Source: Lagopus muta (taxonomy: Eukaryota; Chordata; Aves; Galliformes; Phasianidae). From it: 64,000 nt of DNA. The position numbers and the translations under genes were made by a program. The notes beneath the pieces are model-generated. The model was not told the DNA's origin and ran no database searches. It worked only from the letters and a program-made list of their open reading frames with translations. The DNA is taken from positions 22,109,001 through 22,173,000 of the forward strand of contig NC_064437.1 in the NCBI RefSeq assembly GCF_023343835.1, written 5' to 3'. This document shows, in pieces, positions 12,624-25,208 of this stretch; position 1 is the first letter of the stretch, and the number at the start of each line of letters is the position of its first letter.

Positions 12624-15600
12624 GTAAGAACAGATATTCTGGGAATATACTGTAATGCTGGTCCACAGGCATTGGAGAGCCCCTTAAAAGGACAGACACA
12701 GTCCTCTTATGAAACAGCACAAGATCAGCCAGCGCAGAAGGTGCAACACAGTGCTTTTATCTAACATGTCGCACGTTTTGAGAAAGTCTGTGATTGAACT
12801 CAGAATTTTGTTTCTGTTTATCTTTTTAATGTGAAATAAAGTTAAATTTTGCACATCTCTGAAAAGCAGTTTAATATGAGCAATCCAAAACATTACTGCC
12901 TTTAGGATAAAGCAAAAACTTCTAATATTGCACTATCGCAGAGGAATTCAATGTCTCAAATCCTGATGGTTCCACAAAGACACTCATTTAACTTGAATAA
13001 TAAGGAACTGTACTATTGAAGAAGTCTCAGGCTTTGAAGGACTGCAAAATTCCAGGCTTTACTGCTTCAAAACATTTTGTTGCTATTGTTTCTTACGTAA
13101 GGAGTTATCAATTTTAGAAACATGAATTCTGATGTCAAAATCCATCATCAGAGTCCTATATAAATGGAACCTGAGCTTTCTGACTGTATGAAACCCAGCA
13201 AAATCAACTCTAGTTTATTCCTGCTTATTGGTGAGATAAGTGATTAAGCTTTGCATATAACAGTATTTTTTTAATTGTTTTTTTTTTTCAACTAGTTGTA
13301 TTTATATGCACTATCAGTGAGACAAAGAGCTACCCCAAAAGCATCAATTCTTATAACTACCTGTCATGGTTTTGTGATTTTTGGTTTTTGGTTGACACTA
13401 CTACAAGTGAGAATCATTTTATATAAACTTTATAATAATTTATTACCTTTCAAAGGGATCTGGGACTCTTCTAGATCCTAACAAAGCACAAAACAGAAGC
13501 CAGAAGTTTTAACTGGTTCTAGACGATCCCACAGGCATTTCTCAGTAGGTAACTGCATTACTCTACTAAAAATAGGAATGATTTTAATCAAGTGGAAATA
13601 AAAATGAGATGCTGTAGAAAACTTTAGTTTCTTCTACTTGATACCCGCTGGTCTTTCCGAAACTGAATTATTACCTAAGAGCATAAAGTGTAAGTTTACA
13701 CTAAAGAGTCCCTATGCAAATACACTGTGGTTCTTCCCCGAGGAGGGAAGTAGATGGCATAAGAGGATGTAGACTGCATAAGAACATCTTTACCAACTTA
13801 AGCACGTTTAGCGATGTCCTTTCCAGACAGATTTCCACTGAGCTTTTGCCTCCAGGGCAATCTGTTCTGAAGAAACTGGCATACTGGCATTCCTGATAAT
13901 AAAACTCAGCTTGAAAACCCTTTTTTTTTTTTTTTTTAAACATGAGGGTGATTACACTCAACACAGATTCTGCCTTTCAAATGCATCTTTTCAAATGCAC
14001 CTATGTAGCAGTGGCAGTATCTGCATTGCCACCCACACTGCCTTGCAGGATCCATACTTCAAAGATAACACAGTCTTTTGCTGGGTGTGCATGACATTTC
14101 CAAGTAACAAACTCTAAGATTATTTTTTTTTAATTAACATTTGTTAGGTCCTCCTCCTTCACCCCTTCCTCCAAACAATGAGAAATCATCGAGGAGACAT
14201 ATGACAAACCATGCAGGAAGCGACTGCCAAAAAACTTCAATGTGGATCTGACTGTCAGTTCAGAGTGGAAAATCCTTTCTACATTTTCATGTAGAAAAAA
14301 CAGTGTATGCAAATTAGAGTGCCCTAGTTTCTTTACAGAGGATGTTCTCTTTAACCACCTTTTGTTTTCCAAATTAGATACTGCTTTTCTCACCGGCACA
14401 AAAACATAAAAGCAAACAAGAATTTTAAAGGATTTAGTTTGGCAATTAAATATAAAGATACTTTGTGCATCTGATCTAATCTGATATTAATCCGATACTG
14501 AATTATGCAGTTTCTTTCGACTTCCAGTTCTACAACTTACATAATGATAGTAGTCACCATGTAATCTCTAGGCAGCATGGGCATGCAAAATAAAATGTGA
14601 GCAAAATCCAATCTGATTTCACTGTTGTTACATTGAACAACACTGTTAAAATAACAGCACCAAGAAGTGGTCTATGCATTACAAGAATTAAGGCAAATCA
14701 TAAGTTTTCCTTTAAAACCTTATATTGTTCTTAGATTGTGATAAAACATTGTCCAGCAAGAGGCAATAATGACGAGAATAGTGAAGAGGCAACATCTACC
14801 TTAAAGAAGCAGCATGACAAATAAAATAATGAAAGACAGATTTTGAATTTCTTTACACCACAATATAAGCTACTACCTCAGCTAAGAAAAAAATATATGT
14901 TGCGGTACATATATTTGAAGGATATTTTTGTTGTTTCATTTTTGCACCTTACATACAATCACATACAAAGAGAAAGACAATTTTAGAAGCATCGTGGGCA
15001 GGTTGTTTTGTAAGGGAAAGTAAGCCAGGTGCCCAAAGCCACAGGAAGGCAGGCAGAGCTGTGCCACTGTGCCAAAGGCTCAGCCTGGTGGGAGTATGCA
15101 AGGCAGGTCCAGAGATTGTTACCAGCTTCTGCCAACCATCCAGACTGTCAGAGGTGTCTGCAGTGTCAGGCAGGTCTGGATTGGATCAGCATCAGAAAGG
15201 TACAAGACTGGGCACAGACACATCTCAGCATAGACTGAGCAGAGACCAAGGGCAAGTATCAGAACTTAAAAATAGCTCCTGGGTGAAGAAGGGGTGGGTC
15301 TCTGGTGAGGATCCTCAAATACACAGTGCTCTTCCAGACTGAAACTGGTTCAAATCCTCAGGAAAAGCAGTGTGCCCTGAAGTTGACATTCTGCAGGTAA
15401 AAACTTACTTGGAGTCCTGAAGATGAATTCCTGTTTTTGCTATCAACCTACAGCATAATTCTCAAGCACATCCCTTCCCTTATTTCTCCCCTACTCTCTC
15501 TGCCTGTTAAATCAAACCTCATCTCACACACTGATCACTTACACACCTGTGAATAACCAAATTACAACAGAAGCGGGTGCTTTACCACAAACAATGATAC

Positions 15601-18600
15601 CATTTCCCTCCTTCTTTGACAATAGTTTTAAATCAGGAAGCAGAAAAGGTTCATGTACAAGAACAAAATAAAAATTAACAAGTGCAATTGGACCAAAATC
15701 CTTTTGAATTTAATTACTCTGAAATAAACTTCATGCATCTAAAAGATTCTAATCTCTGGAGAACAAAGATCACGACCAGTTTTAAATAAGGTTTCCTAAT
15801 TATCAGAGTACAAAGACAAGGCCAGGTCTGCTGTATGTACAGATTTTCTTTTCAAGGACACCACAATAATTAAATAGAAACTTTCATTTAAAAAAAAAAA
15901 AATCTATTTCTGCTCTCAAAATGAAAAGAAATTACACCTACTACATACTTTTTTCCAGAAAACTAATGGCAACAAAACCAGAAATTAAAATTAAAAAGCT
16001 CATCAATGACTACAGCCCTGCAAACAAAATTTTCTAACATCAATAAGTATTGAATGTGGTAAAATTCCCAGGACCGAGGTCACACAAAGAGCAAATGTAC
16101 ACTGTTCTCAAAAAAGGATGTTGAAAAGAATGAGCAGTGTTTCTCTCCAAGTATTCAGCTTTGAGTATTTGTCCACCTATTCTGAAAGCCAGCAATCATT
16201 TGGGAAAATGATGTATTGATGAAATATACAAAGCAGATTCATACACATTTCACTGCTTGTTGGAGGAGGAAAATGATTAAGAAAAATTTTAAGAGAACAA
16301 GGTCACAGACGTGAAGATGCTACCCTGATAGTGTAAGGGAAGTAGTTTTTGCTCTTGAAATATCCTTTTGAAACTAGAGTTTCATAGTTCAAAAGTAATT
16401 TATGAAAGAGATAAAACTGATGATCAAGAAGGAAAAACTTTCATGTGCCTGATACATTCCACCTCAGTTCATATTTTATTAGAGAGGGGAAAAAAAAAAC
16501 CAACCAAGAATAAAAAAGACTTTAGTTTGAGTCTATTCTAATGATGATGTCTATCAGCCATTTTGATGTAGATAACTAAAGGCAGCTATTCAATGTGAAA
16601 TAGAAACAGCCTGCACTAAATGATTTGTTACCATAGGTATTCTTGTATCGTTTCAGTGTAACAAGACAGAAATTGCTAGGCAAGACAGATTTTGATCATA
16701 GATTTCAAAGACATCAACATTTAGTGAATTTGAAGCAAGTAGAGCTTAGGGAATCTCAGCTATGTAATAAGTGGCAGTCAGCAATGCTACAGCTCCAAAA
16801 GTTTTAAATTATCCACAAGTCTCCTGTACATCATTAGAAAATATATCATTTATAAACAAAAGATGGAAAATTGGAAAAACAATTATTTAACTTTATTGTC
16901 AAAAGACAAGAAGTTATCATAATTGCTGCTATCATCCCTAAGAGAAGATGCTGATCTTCGCTTCAGTATGTGATGAAATTACTTAAGTGACATTAGGAAG
17001 CCAAAAAGGACTTATTGCATGCAATGTTCAGGAAAGGAAGCATGAAATATTACATTAGGCGACCTCTTGAAAAATCTCTTTAACAAATTACCAGATGGGG
17101 ATATCAGTGTAAGGAGAAGACTGAGACCGCTGGGATACAATAAAAAAACCTGCAGATTGCCAACAAGCTGTGGTGCAGAGGACAGTCCCGTGACACAGCT
17201 GTATCAGCAATTTGCTAATCAGTGATTTGCTTTCTACCAAGCACAAGACATAAAAGCATTCCCTGCAGTTCACCTCAATTCATTTTTGAAAATGGAGTAA
17301 ATGTTCAGATTTTCACTGACTGCAAACAGGCTTTGCTGCACTAAACTCGGGATGCAAATATGAAAAATGTTAAAGTTATGACACAAATGTCAACGTGGGT
17401 CCTCTTTTATCTTGATGTTCCACCAAGTGATTGTAGCAGCATCAAGTGATTGTGTAGTATGTGACCTATGCACAGATATGGAGCTTTCTGTGTCTGTTTC
17501 ATTCTCAACAGAAGAATATTTTCCAGTAACAATGATGAAGATTAGTAAATCTGAGTCTGAGAGAAGCAGCATTACCCTAAGGGATGATTTTGAAGACGGA
17601 TTGTTTTTCTTCTTAAGAATAGCAATGCCTAGAAATGTTTTGCAGCTGTCTGGCTAGGCAATTTAATCAAATATTTGTTTGCTCAATATGCAACAAAACA
17701 TTCTTATTTTGCTTGAAAAGAAAGCTGAATTTATCACTACAAAAAGTTTTCTGTATCTTTTTTTTATTCTGCCTTAGTGAACAAACAAGCAAAGTCACTT
17801 AAAGACTATATAACTCCTGCAGTCATTGCAGTTTCACTTCCTAAAATTTGCAATAATTATTGCCAAAAGCATAACAATATTTGAAAGGGTTCCTGGTCCC
17901 AGCTTTGGTGGGGGGACATAAGCAGCATGCTCTGGGATCAGTGGCACCCAGACTGGAGTCCTCATCTGTTCTGTAACATTGAAAACCACACGTGGGTGGC
18001 TCAATCATTTGAGAAACAGAAGTTCATAAACTAGACAAGTGACTCAGGAGACCCTAGGAGTCACACCAATTCATTCTATCACTTTGATAAAGTTTCATGG
18101 ATTGTGATCCCCTGGCTCTCTGAGCCAGGAAAGATTAGGCATTAAGTTAATGCCAGCTAGGCATTAAATACCATGATCTAGGATTCTCAGGGTCTGAACA
18201 GCTGCATTTTTTTATTGATGTCAATTATGTTGGTATCCCAGTAATGCTGGCTCCAAATATGCCCAGCCTAATCCAAATTTTGACAACTCATACAATAAAA
18301 ATACCTATTGCAATTGCTGCTAGACAGTCAACAACTGAAATGGCTGTTAATGTTAAAAAATAGTTTTCTTTAAAATATGGAAATTTTACAAACAGCGCAA
18401 GGCCTAGAGCTCAAAAACATCAATGACAATTTTACCTTTAGCTTCTGTATGGGTGAAAAAAAGCCTCTGGCAGAAGGTACTCAAATAGTCAGTTCTGCAT
18501 ATTCAGTTCTATGACCCAACTAGGTAAGTTTGGGGGTTTTTAACCAGAATTATATCCGTTTTGTGCCACACATCCTGGCTCAAATAGTAGTCACAGGAAT

Positions 18601-19055
18601 CACATTGGCTATCCATGAGAGAAGCAGAAAAAAAACAACAAAAAATCTGAACACAAACTGGGGAAGAGGGGAGAAGACATGGAGATGGAATACATGCATG
18701 ATTACACATGGATGGAAGCAGGGACTCCCACTGCTTCTGACTGCTCTTGGAAACAATGATAAGTACGCAGAGTTCTTTACGTAGAGGTGGAACATAACAG
18801 CTGATCTGGAAGGAAGGCATTCATAGACAATTCAGCGATTCCACAGATGTGGTGATCGTGATCCTGCCAGCATGACCACAGAGAGAGCTACATCAATTCG
18901 TGCCTTTGTTTCTGTTAATGTTTATATAGGTTTGGACACATTGTTATAGTTAAGGCTGAGATAGTGTGGCGTGAAGATCTACTTGTCAAAAACAAGCTGT
19001 TTTCCCTTACACCTCGATGTATCATAAGATTATTAGATTTTGATAGCATATACTG

Positions 19056-19095
19056 ATATTACTAATATTATATTATATATATATAATAGTAATAT
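19056..19095. repeat. AT-rich inverted repeat
   Basis: Nine-base arms (ATATTACTA at 19056-19064 and its complement at 19087-19095) flank a TA-rich core that is itself largely self-complementary. This is likely a slippage- and cruciform-prone AT tract, with no evidence of function. Confidence 0.7.
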
Positions 19096-19224
19096 TTGTC
19101 TAATAGTTGTAAATTAACAATAAAACTATGCTAACAGTACCCAGTCTGGAATTACTCGAAGGAATCAGACTGCCAGCAGAGGCAATGTTATTAGAACAAA
19201 CTTTCCTTTCCTGTAAATTTCCTG

Positions 19225-19225
<1 letters not shown>

Positions 19226-19271
<46 letters not shown>

Positions 19272-19272
19272 A
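19226..19272. repeat. Poly(A) tract with G interruptions
   Basis: Roughly 25 consecutive A are followed by G, a second A-run and another G. On the opposite strand this reads as a long T-run, which creates the phenylalanine- or lysine-rich open frames in this area. It carries no adjoining retrotransposed sequence that I can recognise. Confidence 0.9.
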
Positions 19273-22200
19273 TCCAAAGCACATTACATAATGTTAAAAA
19301 TGCCCAGATTTCTTCATCCAGTCTTTCGGTGCAAACAGTAATAAAAATAACTCAGTTTTATGAATATTATTCTTATATCAATGCTGCTCCAACAATTTCT
19401 GACTCTTTTTTCACACAAATGATGAATTTGACTGGTTTAAGAATAACAAAGAACTTAGGCTTCTTGGCCTTACTATTTCACCAAACTTTTTTTTTTTTTT
19501 TTTTTAATCAACTGTGAAAAATTGCAACATATCTTTTCTAAATCTATTCTCCTAAATATATTAGGTTTTACAGCTTCTCGTTCCTGTTAATGACACAGCT
19601 TTCTTCTGCTTTGATTTTTCTACCTTATGTTCTGAAACCTTCTGATATAGAACTTATTTACATGTAATTTCTAAAATGCTTATATTTAAATGAAGGAAAT
19701 ATACTCATCTTCTACAAGAGAGGAAATGCAGTGTCTATAGAAACAGACTTAAGTAATTCATCTCAACCAATGCAAAATATCCTGTAGGTGTCACTCAAGA
19801 GCAAGTCCATCTGCATATTTCAAATCACAGCCAACTGCTCCATCTGAGCCTTCCTACTCAAAGGTAGGCCCAGCAATTCTTAACGTGAAACTAGTAGAGC
19901 CATCTGTGAACTTACACAGATTTCAGCCCAGAACAGGTTGCAGTACCTCTGTGAAGTGTTAACAGAGGAGAGTCATTCAGACATCGGACTTGACTGATGT
20001 TCAGCTTGATGGCAACAAGTCATTCTACCATCAAATACAGACTTCCAAATCTATGCAAAAGCAACAATTTGTATTCCAGTTAAATTTATATGACATATGT
20101 ATACATCATATAAACTACTATCACAGGTGGCATAGGTTCTAAATGAACATGACCTTCCATTGGTTTCAATTAATAGACATTAATGAATTATATAGTAAAT
20201 TAAGTTTGGACCAGAAATGAATAGGTACTTACAGTTCAAAGTGGTTGAAAGTGTGTTATTTACAAAAGTGCGTAGGTGCACTCTTTTTCCTTTAATGCTA
20301 ACATATATCAAATTACTTTTGAATAACTGATCTTTCCTAACACATTTTGTGTTGATTTTTTTTTTCATCCCTCTCTCCTCTTGCAATGCATTGTGCTGTT
20401 CATAGGAGCTGTTGGAACACACTCCATGTGTCTGTCTCCTGGGCAAAATAAAGACTGATCTTACAACAAGTGCAGGTAAGTTGGAAGGGTCACTTGTGCT
20501 GGAGGGAGTCATAGTTGGCTTTTCAACTGCAAGACATCACTTCTACCATGATGACAAGCTTTAATAAACCTGAGCTTTATATCTTCCCTCTCCAGTTCCT
20601 GTGGTTCATACAGTCATTTGTCATAAGGTAACTTAAAAATCATATTGCGTGTCAGCAAAGAAACTAAATGGCATACTTAGTGCATGAAAAATTTGATACA
20701 TAGTCAAAAGTTTAAAAGCACTCTTTAAAAGAAAAAAATAGAAGTTTTTACATTTACTGAAGATATCTCGTTTGTACAGATAACTATTCAGACACAGTGG
20801 AGTCTTACACAATGCACTTAAAAAAACCATGTGATTCATTTAGTCATACAGCAAGCATATTCCATACGAAGTAAATCACCACACTGGTTATTGAACTAAT
20901 CACGGAACTGACAGACAACTATATTTCTCAGCATTAATTTCAGGGCACTTGTTCACTTTTCAAGTGGCTGAAAATTCCCTCTCTCGCTTCTTCCAATTAG
21001 CAAAACTGACTTGAATGCCTATTGAAAATCTACTGAAATTAACCAAAAGGCTTTGATCACTTTGACTCAGATGCAATGTACGAGAGAGATTAAGATGCAT
21101 GAATAGCTCCCACCCCTTTAGAATAAGAAAAACTGAAAGCAGCAGACAACATGAAAACCCATTTTCCTTTGAAGTCAGTCTGATACATCAATCCTGGTGG
21201 GCAGAAACTCATATAAAACTTTAATTTCCTATGCCTTTAAAATTATTCTCTTGCTCCATGCGAAAGACCTATACAAACCACAAAGTAGTGAAAACAAGAT
21301 TTCAGATACCAAAACCTTCAGGTGTTCAGTCAGTTCTGTGCATTTAGTACGTATTGCTACCATTGCTGCCATTACATAGATAGCAGAAATACAGAATTAC
21401 TCATAATTTTAAAATTTTACAGTAAATTAAAATTACTCTAAAAATGCTTAATTTTTGAAGTGCCCTTCAAATTAAAAAAAAAAGTTAACTGTGAAGATGT
21501 CCAACTAATGCAGCCATTCAGACAAGATTGTGTAACTCAGAATATTGTTTTCAGTCCATCTCTTGAACTCGTGGTCATCTCCTGTCAAGGTCACTGTGCA
21601 TGCCTGTAGAGCTGGGGGATAACTTGTCTTAAAAAGTTGCATACAGCAACTTGTACACCTTGCATTCTGAATAAACCATTGATAATGACTTCTTTATTTT
21701 CCTAATAACTATGACCTGTGGCCATGAGGTTCTGACAGAAGATGAATGATTGCTGAGTATTAAGAGTATCATGTGAGTGTCTAGAGTACTGTTTTCATCT
21801 TAGGCATAATAAGGGAAATCAGTGGTTTTTCCTCAAGTTTGTCTGCTGGACTTCTACTGTGAAGATAACAAATCTAGAGAACAATAAAAAATTCCTTTGT
21901 TCACAATTACAATGAAGTAACCTGGAGTCATTAGGAAAATAGCTATGCATTAACAAGACATGGTTAAATATTCAATCTATTGCTTACCCGCAAGCCATCC
22001 ACAATACTAATGCCTAAAAAAACCAATTCAACTGTCTGCCCTTTTGTAGCACTGCACAATTTTCTGTACATTTTTGATAGAACTGCTGCAAACAAAAATC
22101 CTTGCTTTTTCTTCTTTCCAGTCAGTGAAAAAAGACAACATCAATGATTTGAGAAGCCATAAATCTGAATCACTACAGCAGTGACTGAAATGAAATTTCT

Positions 22201-23348
22201 CTGAAGCTCACTAGCAAGAATATTGAAGTAAAGCTTTTTAAATGACAGTAATAGCAACAAGTACTTTGACCTAGTTTTCAAAAGCAGTATAAGAGAGATT
22301 CAAATGGAAGGAATCCTAATCTTCCTGAATCCTTTGGAAGACTGAGTTTGTTTTTTTCTATGAACCAGCCAATATACGAAGCAATTTCTGTCCATCTCAG
22401 AGGTATACTATTCCAACATCTAATTTCACTTGAATAACATCCCCCACAATCATGTATTTGAGAGTACTTCTAAAACAGCTTGTGCTGAGTCCCTTGTCCT
22501 CTTTCTTTTTATTAAGTGGATAAGTGATTAATACAACATGATTTATCATACAGTGCTTTCCTTAACACAGTATGAAACTGTGAATATTTTCCTGAAAAAT
22601 ATTTGTTCTTACATTTAATAGAACACAGTAACCATAACTACAGGATCAAGTAGATACTGCTAATGTAGCAAGTAATCAGAAACACTGTTCTGTTTTAGAC
22701 TAAACACGCTCAGAAAAATTTCAGCTTCTAGAGTATGTGTCACCAAGTACTTCCAGCTGCTATGCAGTATCAAAGCAGATTGACCTTCAAATGCTGCACT
22801 AGGCATTCTCCACGGCTTGCTCGTTATCATGCAAGTGAGAAGTACCATCAAGGGTCAAGAATAGCATAGCAAAATGTAGTTTTCAGTGTCATAGGCATAT
22901 TCATCTCCTTTGATAATTGTGTATCACAACCAGCTTAAAGTATAATGTTCCAGTTTAACTTATAGTACAAAAGTTGCATACAGCTGTGGTATATGTATGA
23001 AATGTGATCATACATCACTTAGTATGTGTATACATATAAATAGATATGAAACAATTTACCACTTTCTTTTCTGGCTGAAATGCAAACAGTCTTAAGCTAG
23101 AAAAAGTAAAGGATTGATTCACTTTCTGTTTCTCTACTTTCTGGAGTTACACACATATTCTTAGCACATTAGGGGCCGTGTTAGAGGTCTAGTCTTACTT
23201 TAAATAATAAAAAAAAAGACTGGATGTGATGATTAAAGTCAAGTTCTTCAAAGTGAATCTAGGTAAAATATTAAGTTTTATTGTATTATAATTATTTTAG
23301 TTCTTCACTGCGAGTACAATTGATTAAAAAATTCAAAAACTTAGGTCC

Positions 23349-23782
23349 TGCCTGGAGCATCTCTCATATGAGAACAGTCTGAGAGATCTGAGACTGTTCT
23401 GCCTGAAGAAGAGGAGGCTGAGAGGAGATTTCATATCTGTTTGTAAGTATATAAAGTACGGAAGTCAAGGTTACAGGGGCTGACTCTTTTCATTGGCAGG
23501 GAGCAACAGAACAAGGGGCAGAAGTAAGAAACTGGAACACAAAGTTCCACGCTAATACAAGAAAGAACTATATTTACTATATGAGTGACTGAGCACTGGA
23601 ACAGGTTGCCCAGAGAACTTATGGAATCTCTTTCTCTGCAGATATTCAAGACCTGTCTGGAGACCTATCTGTGCAAGTTGCTATAGGAAACCAACTTTAG
23701 CTTGGGGTTGGACTTGATGTCCTCCAAATGTCCCTTCCAACACCTACAATTCTGCAATTCTGCAATTCTGTGATTCAATTCA
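23349..23782 (+). mobile_element. CR1 LINE, 5'-truncated, plus strand
   Basis: This plus-strand CR1 copy begins abruptly in the ORF2 C-terminal region near GGAGCATCTCTCATATGAG. It continues through CTGAAGAAGAGGAGGCTGAG (decoding [10 protein letters not shown]) and AGCACTGGAACAGGTTGCCCAGAG. It ends in GGGGTTGGACTTGATG, CCCTTCCAACACC and a tail of reiterated CAATTCTG/TGATTC units at about 23750-23778. Stops and frame changes interrupt the coding part, so it is a dead copy. By eye it is more diverged than the copy at 53714-54091. Confidence 0.93.
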
Positions 23783-24494
23783 TACCATCTACATTGGTCA
23801 CTAATTTTGTGTAGCTAAGCTGATCATACTTGCATCAGCTTTGGTTTCGGAAAGTGTTGTTATACATTTCCCTAATTGTCCACAATTTAAGTTAAAAGAT
23901 TTCTCGTTTTTAAATATCATTTTCAATTGCATAGAACTATGTTAGTAGTAGACATTGTTGTATTTACCTGTTCAGACATAGAAAACAGAGATTTCAGTAG
24001 CTCAACTTATCGGGCAGTTTTAGGAAAAGTTTGGCTATCTTTCGTGGTGAGTTGGGTGCCACACAAGCCAGAGAAATCCCATTTAAAATTAAAAAAAAAA
24101 AAAACACCACAGGAAATTCATAACAATATAAAATAGGGAAAAAAACCTAGAACTTTCATTTGTTATTTGTACATGGGGAGTTCTGAAGAAATGACTTTTT
24201 TCAAAGTTTCTTATTTTCACAAACTACTAGAGTTAGGATGATAGGGTCTATTTTCCAAAAATCCTTTTATTTTATGGTTCATTTCATGCTTTTTTTATAT
24301 TTAGCTTTCAACAGTAAAACTGTAAACAGTAATTCAACCTTGCTCACCAAAAGGCCAACATACAGCAGTAACTGCTACAAAAAGGTGTAAAAGGCAGCTA
24401 CAGTAGCTCAAGTGTAGAAAAAAATCCAGCACACCTACATGAAGAGTATCAGACTAGAGCTCTTGGACTACTCCTCCTTTTGGTCTCAAAGTCC

Positions 24495-24525
24495 AAAACA
24501 AACAAACAAACAAACAAAAAAAAAA
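24495..24525. repeat. (AAAC)n microsatellite
   Basis: About five AAAC units run into a short A-run. Ordinary tetranucleotide repeat. Confidence 0.9.
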
Positions 24526-24823
24526 CCCACTTCATTCAGCCTTAAGGGCTTTCACACATCACTTCGAATGTTTCCCTCTTCCTCTTCTCTAAAGACCAAT
24601 CAGTACATATGTGCATATGTATATCCCCTCCACAGTACACAGTCCATTTGCAGTTCCTGCCCTATATCATCTGTAAATGAAGCTTTAATTCATGAGTCTG
24701 TGTTTTTATTTGCTTAGAGAGGCATGTATACAAACACAGCTTTAAGTAGTTGATATAAAGCTAATGGAAACAATATTACCCAGACACATACCATGGTTAA
24801 ATACTATGATTAAGGTTAATATT

Positions 24824-24848
24824 AAAATAAATAAATAAATAAATAAAT
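24824..24848. repeat. (AAAT)n microsatellite
   Basis: About six AAAT units preceded by ATTA-rich sequence. Ordinary tetranucleotide repeat. Confidence 0.9.
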
Positions 24849-25141
24849 TGGGAGACAGTCTTCCCCTTTCAATGACTGCGTTTCCAGCAGCTCACTTTGC
24901 AGCCCAATCCTCTTTTGATGGAGCATCCCACTGACTTCATCCAACTTTAGATCCAACCTCTTCTGGTTTCGGTGGCCTCATCTGCATCACTTAGACTAAT
25001 AAGTCATAGTTATATTATGAAATAGTTGTAGTAATTAGTAAATGACAGAATTATTTGAAAACATAAAGATATTTGTAAAAGGTAAGTATTCTTCCCAGTA
25101 AGCATGTTTTATCATTTTAAAATACACACATCAGTGGAACC

Positions 25142-25208
25142 GACGGAGCATTGCAGTAAAAAAAACCCCACAATTTAATTTTCTGTTCTTTTACTGCAAT
25201 GCTTTGTT
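25142..25208. other. Long perfect hairpin, pre-miRNA-sized
   Basis: Arms at 25148-25161 (GCATTGCAGTAAAA) and 25189-25202 (its exact reverse complement) pair over 14 bases without a mismatch. Pairing extends outward to 25142/25208 through A-T, two G-U, C-G, A-T and a last G-U pair, giving about 20 pairs around a loop of 27 bases. A total of about 67 bases is in the size range of a microRNA precursor. I do not recognise a known mature miRNA in it. A very short inverted-repeat element or chance are alternatives. Either strand could in principle form the RNA hairpin; the G-U pairs favour the plus strand. Confidence 0.5.

Larger units (their letters stand above)
9435..23348. other. Unique non-coding DNA between two CR1 copies
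   Basis: I found no confident gene or transposon here. Slightly GC-richer patches occur at about 9540-9760 and 15000-15400. Their open frames (88 codons on the minus strand at 9540-9806, 93 on the plus strand at 15061-15342) match nothing I recognise. A weak exon-like block lies at 12528-12623. Homopolymer tracts occur at 13919-13937 (T), 15892-15902 (A), 19226-19272 (A with single G breaks) and 19486-19505 (T). An AT-rich inverted repeat lies at 19056-19095. The rest is ordinary AT-rich sequence. Confidence 0.55.

Noticed and set aside
19128..19517. 129-codon plus-strand frame with a lysine run.
   Set aside because: It is created by translating the poly(A) tract at 19226-19272 and ending in a poly(T) tract. 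It is not a gene.
23371..23400. 10-base inverted repeat AGAACAGTCT / AGACTGTTCT, considered as a hairpin RNA.
   Set aside because: It lies inside the CR1 ORF2 region, where the family sequence nearly produces it. A few substitutions explain it.
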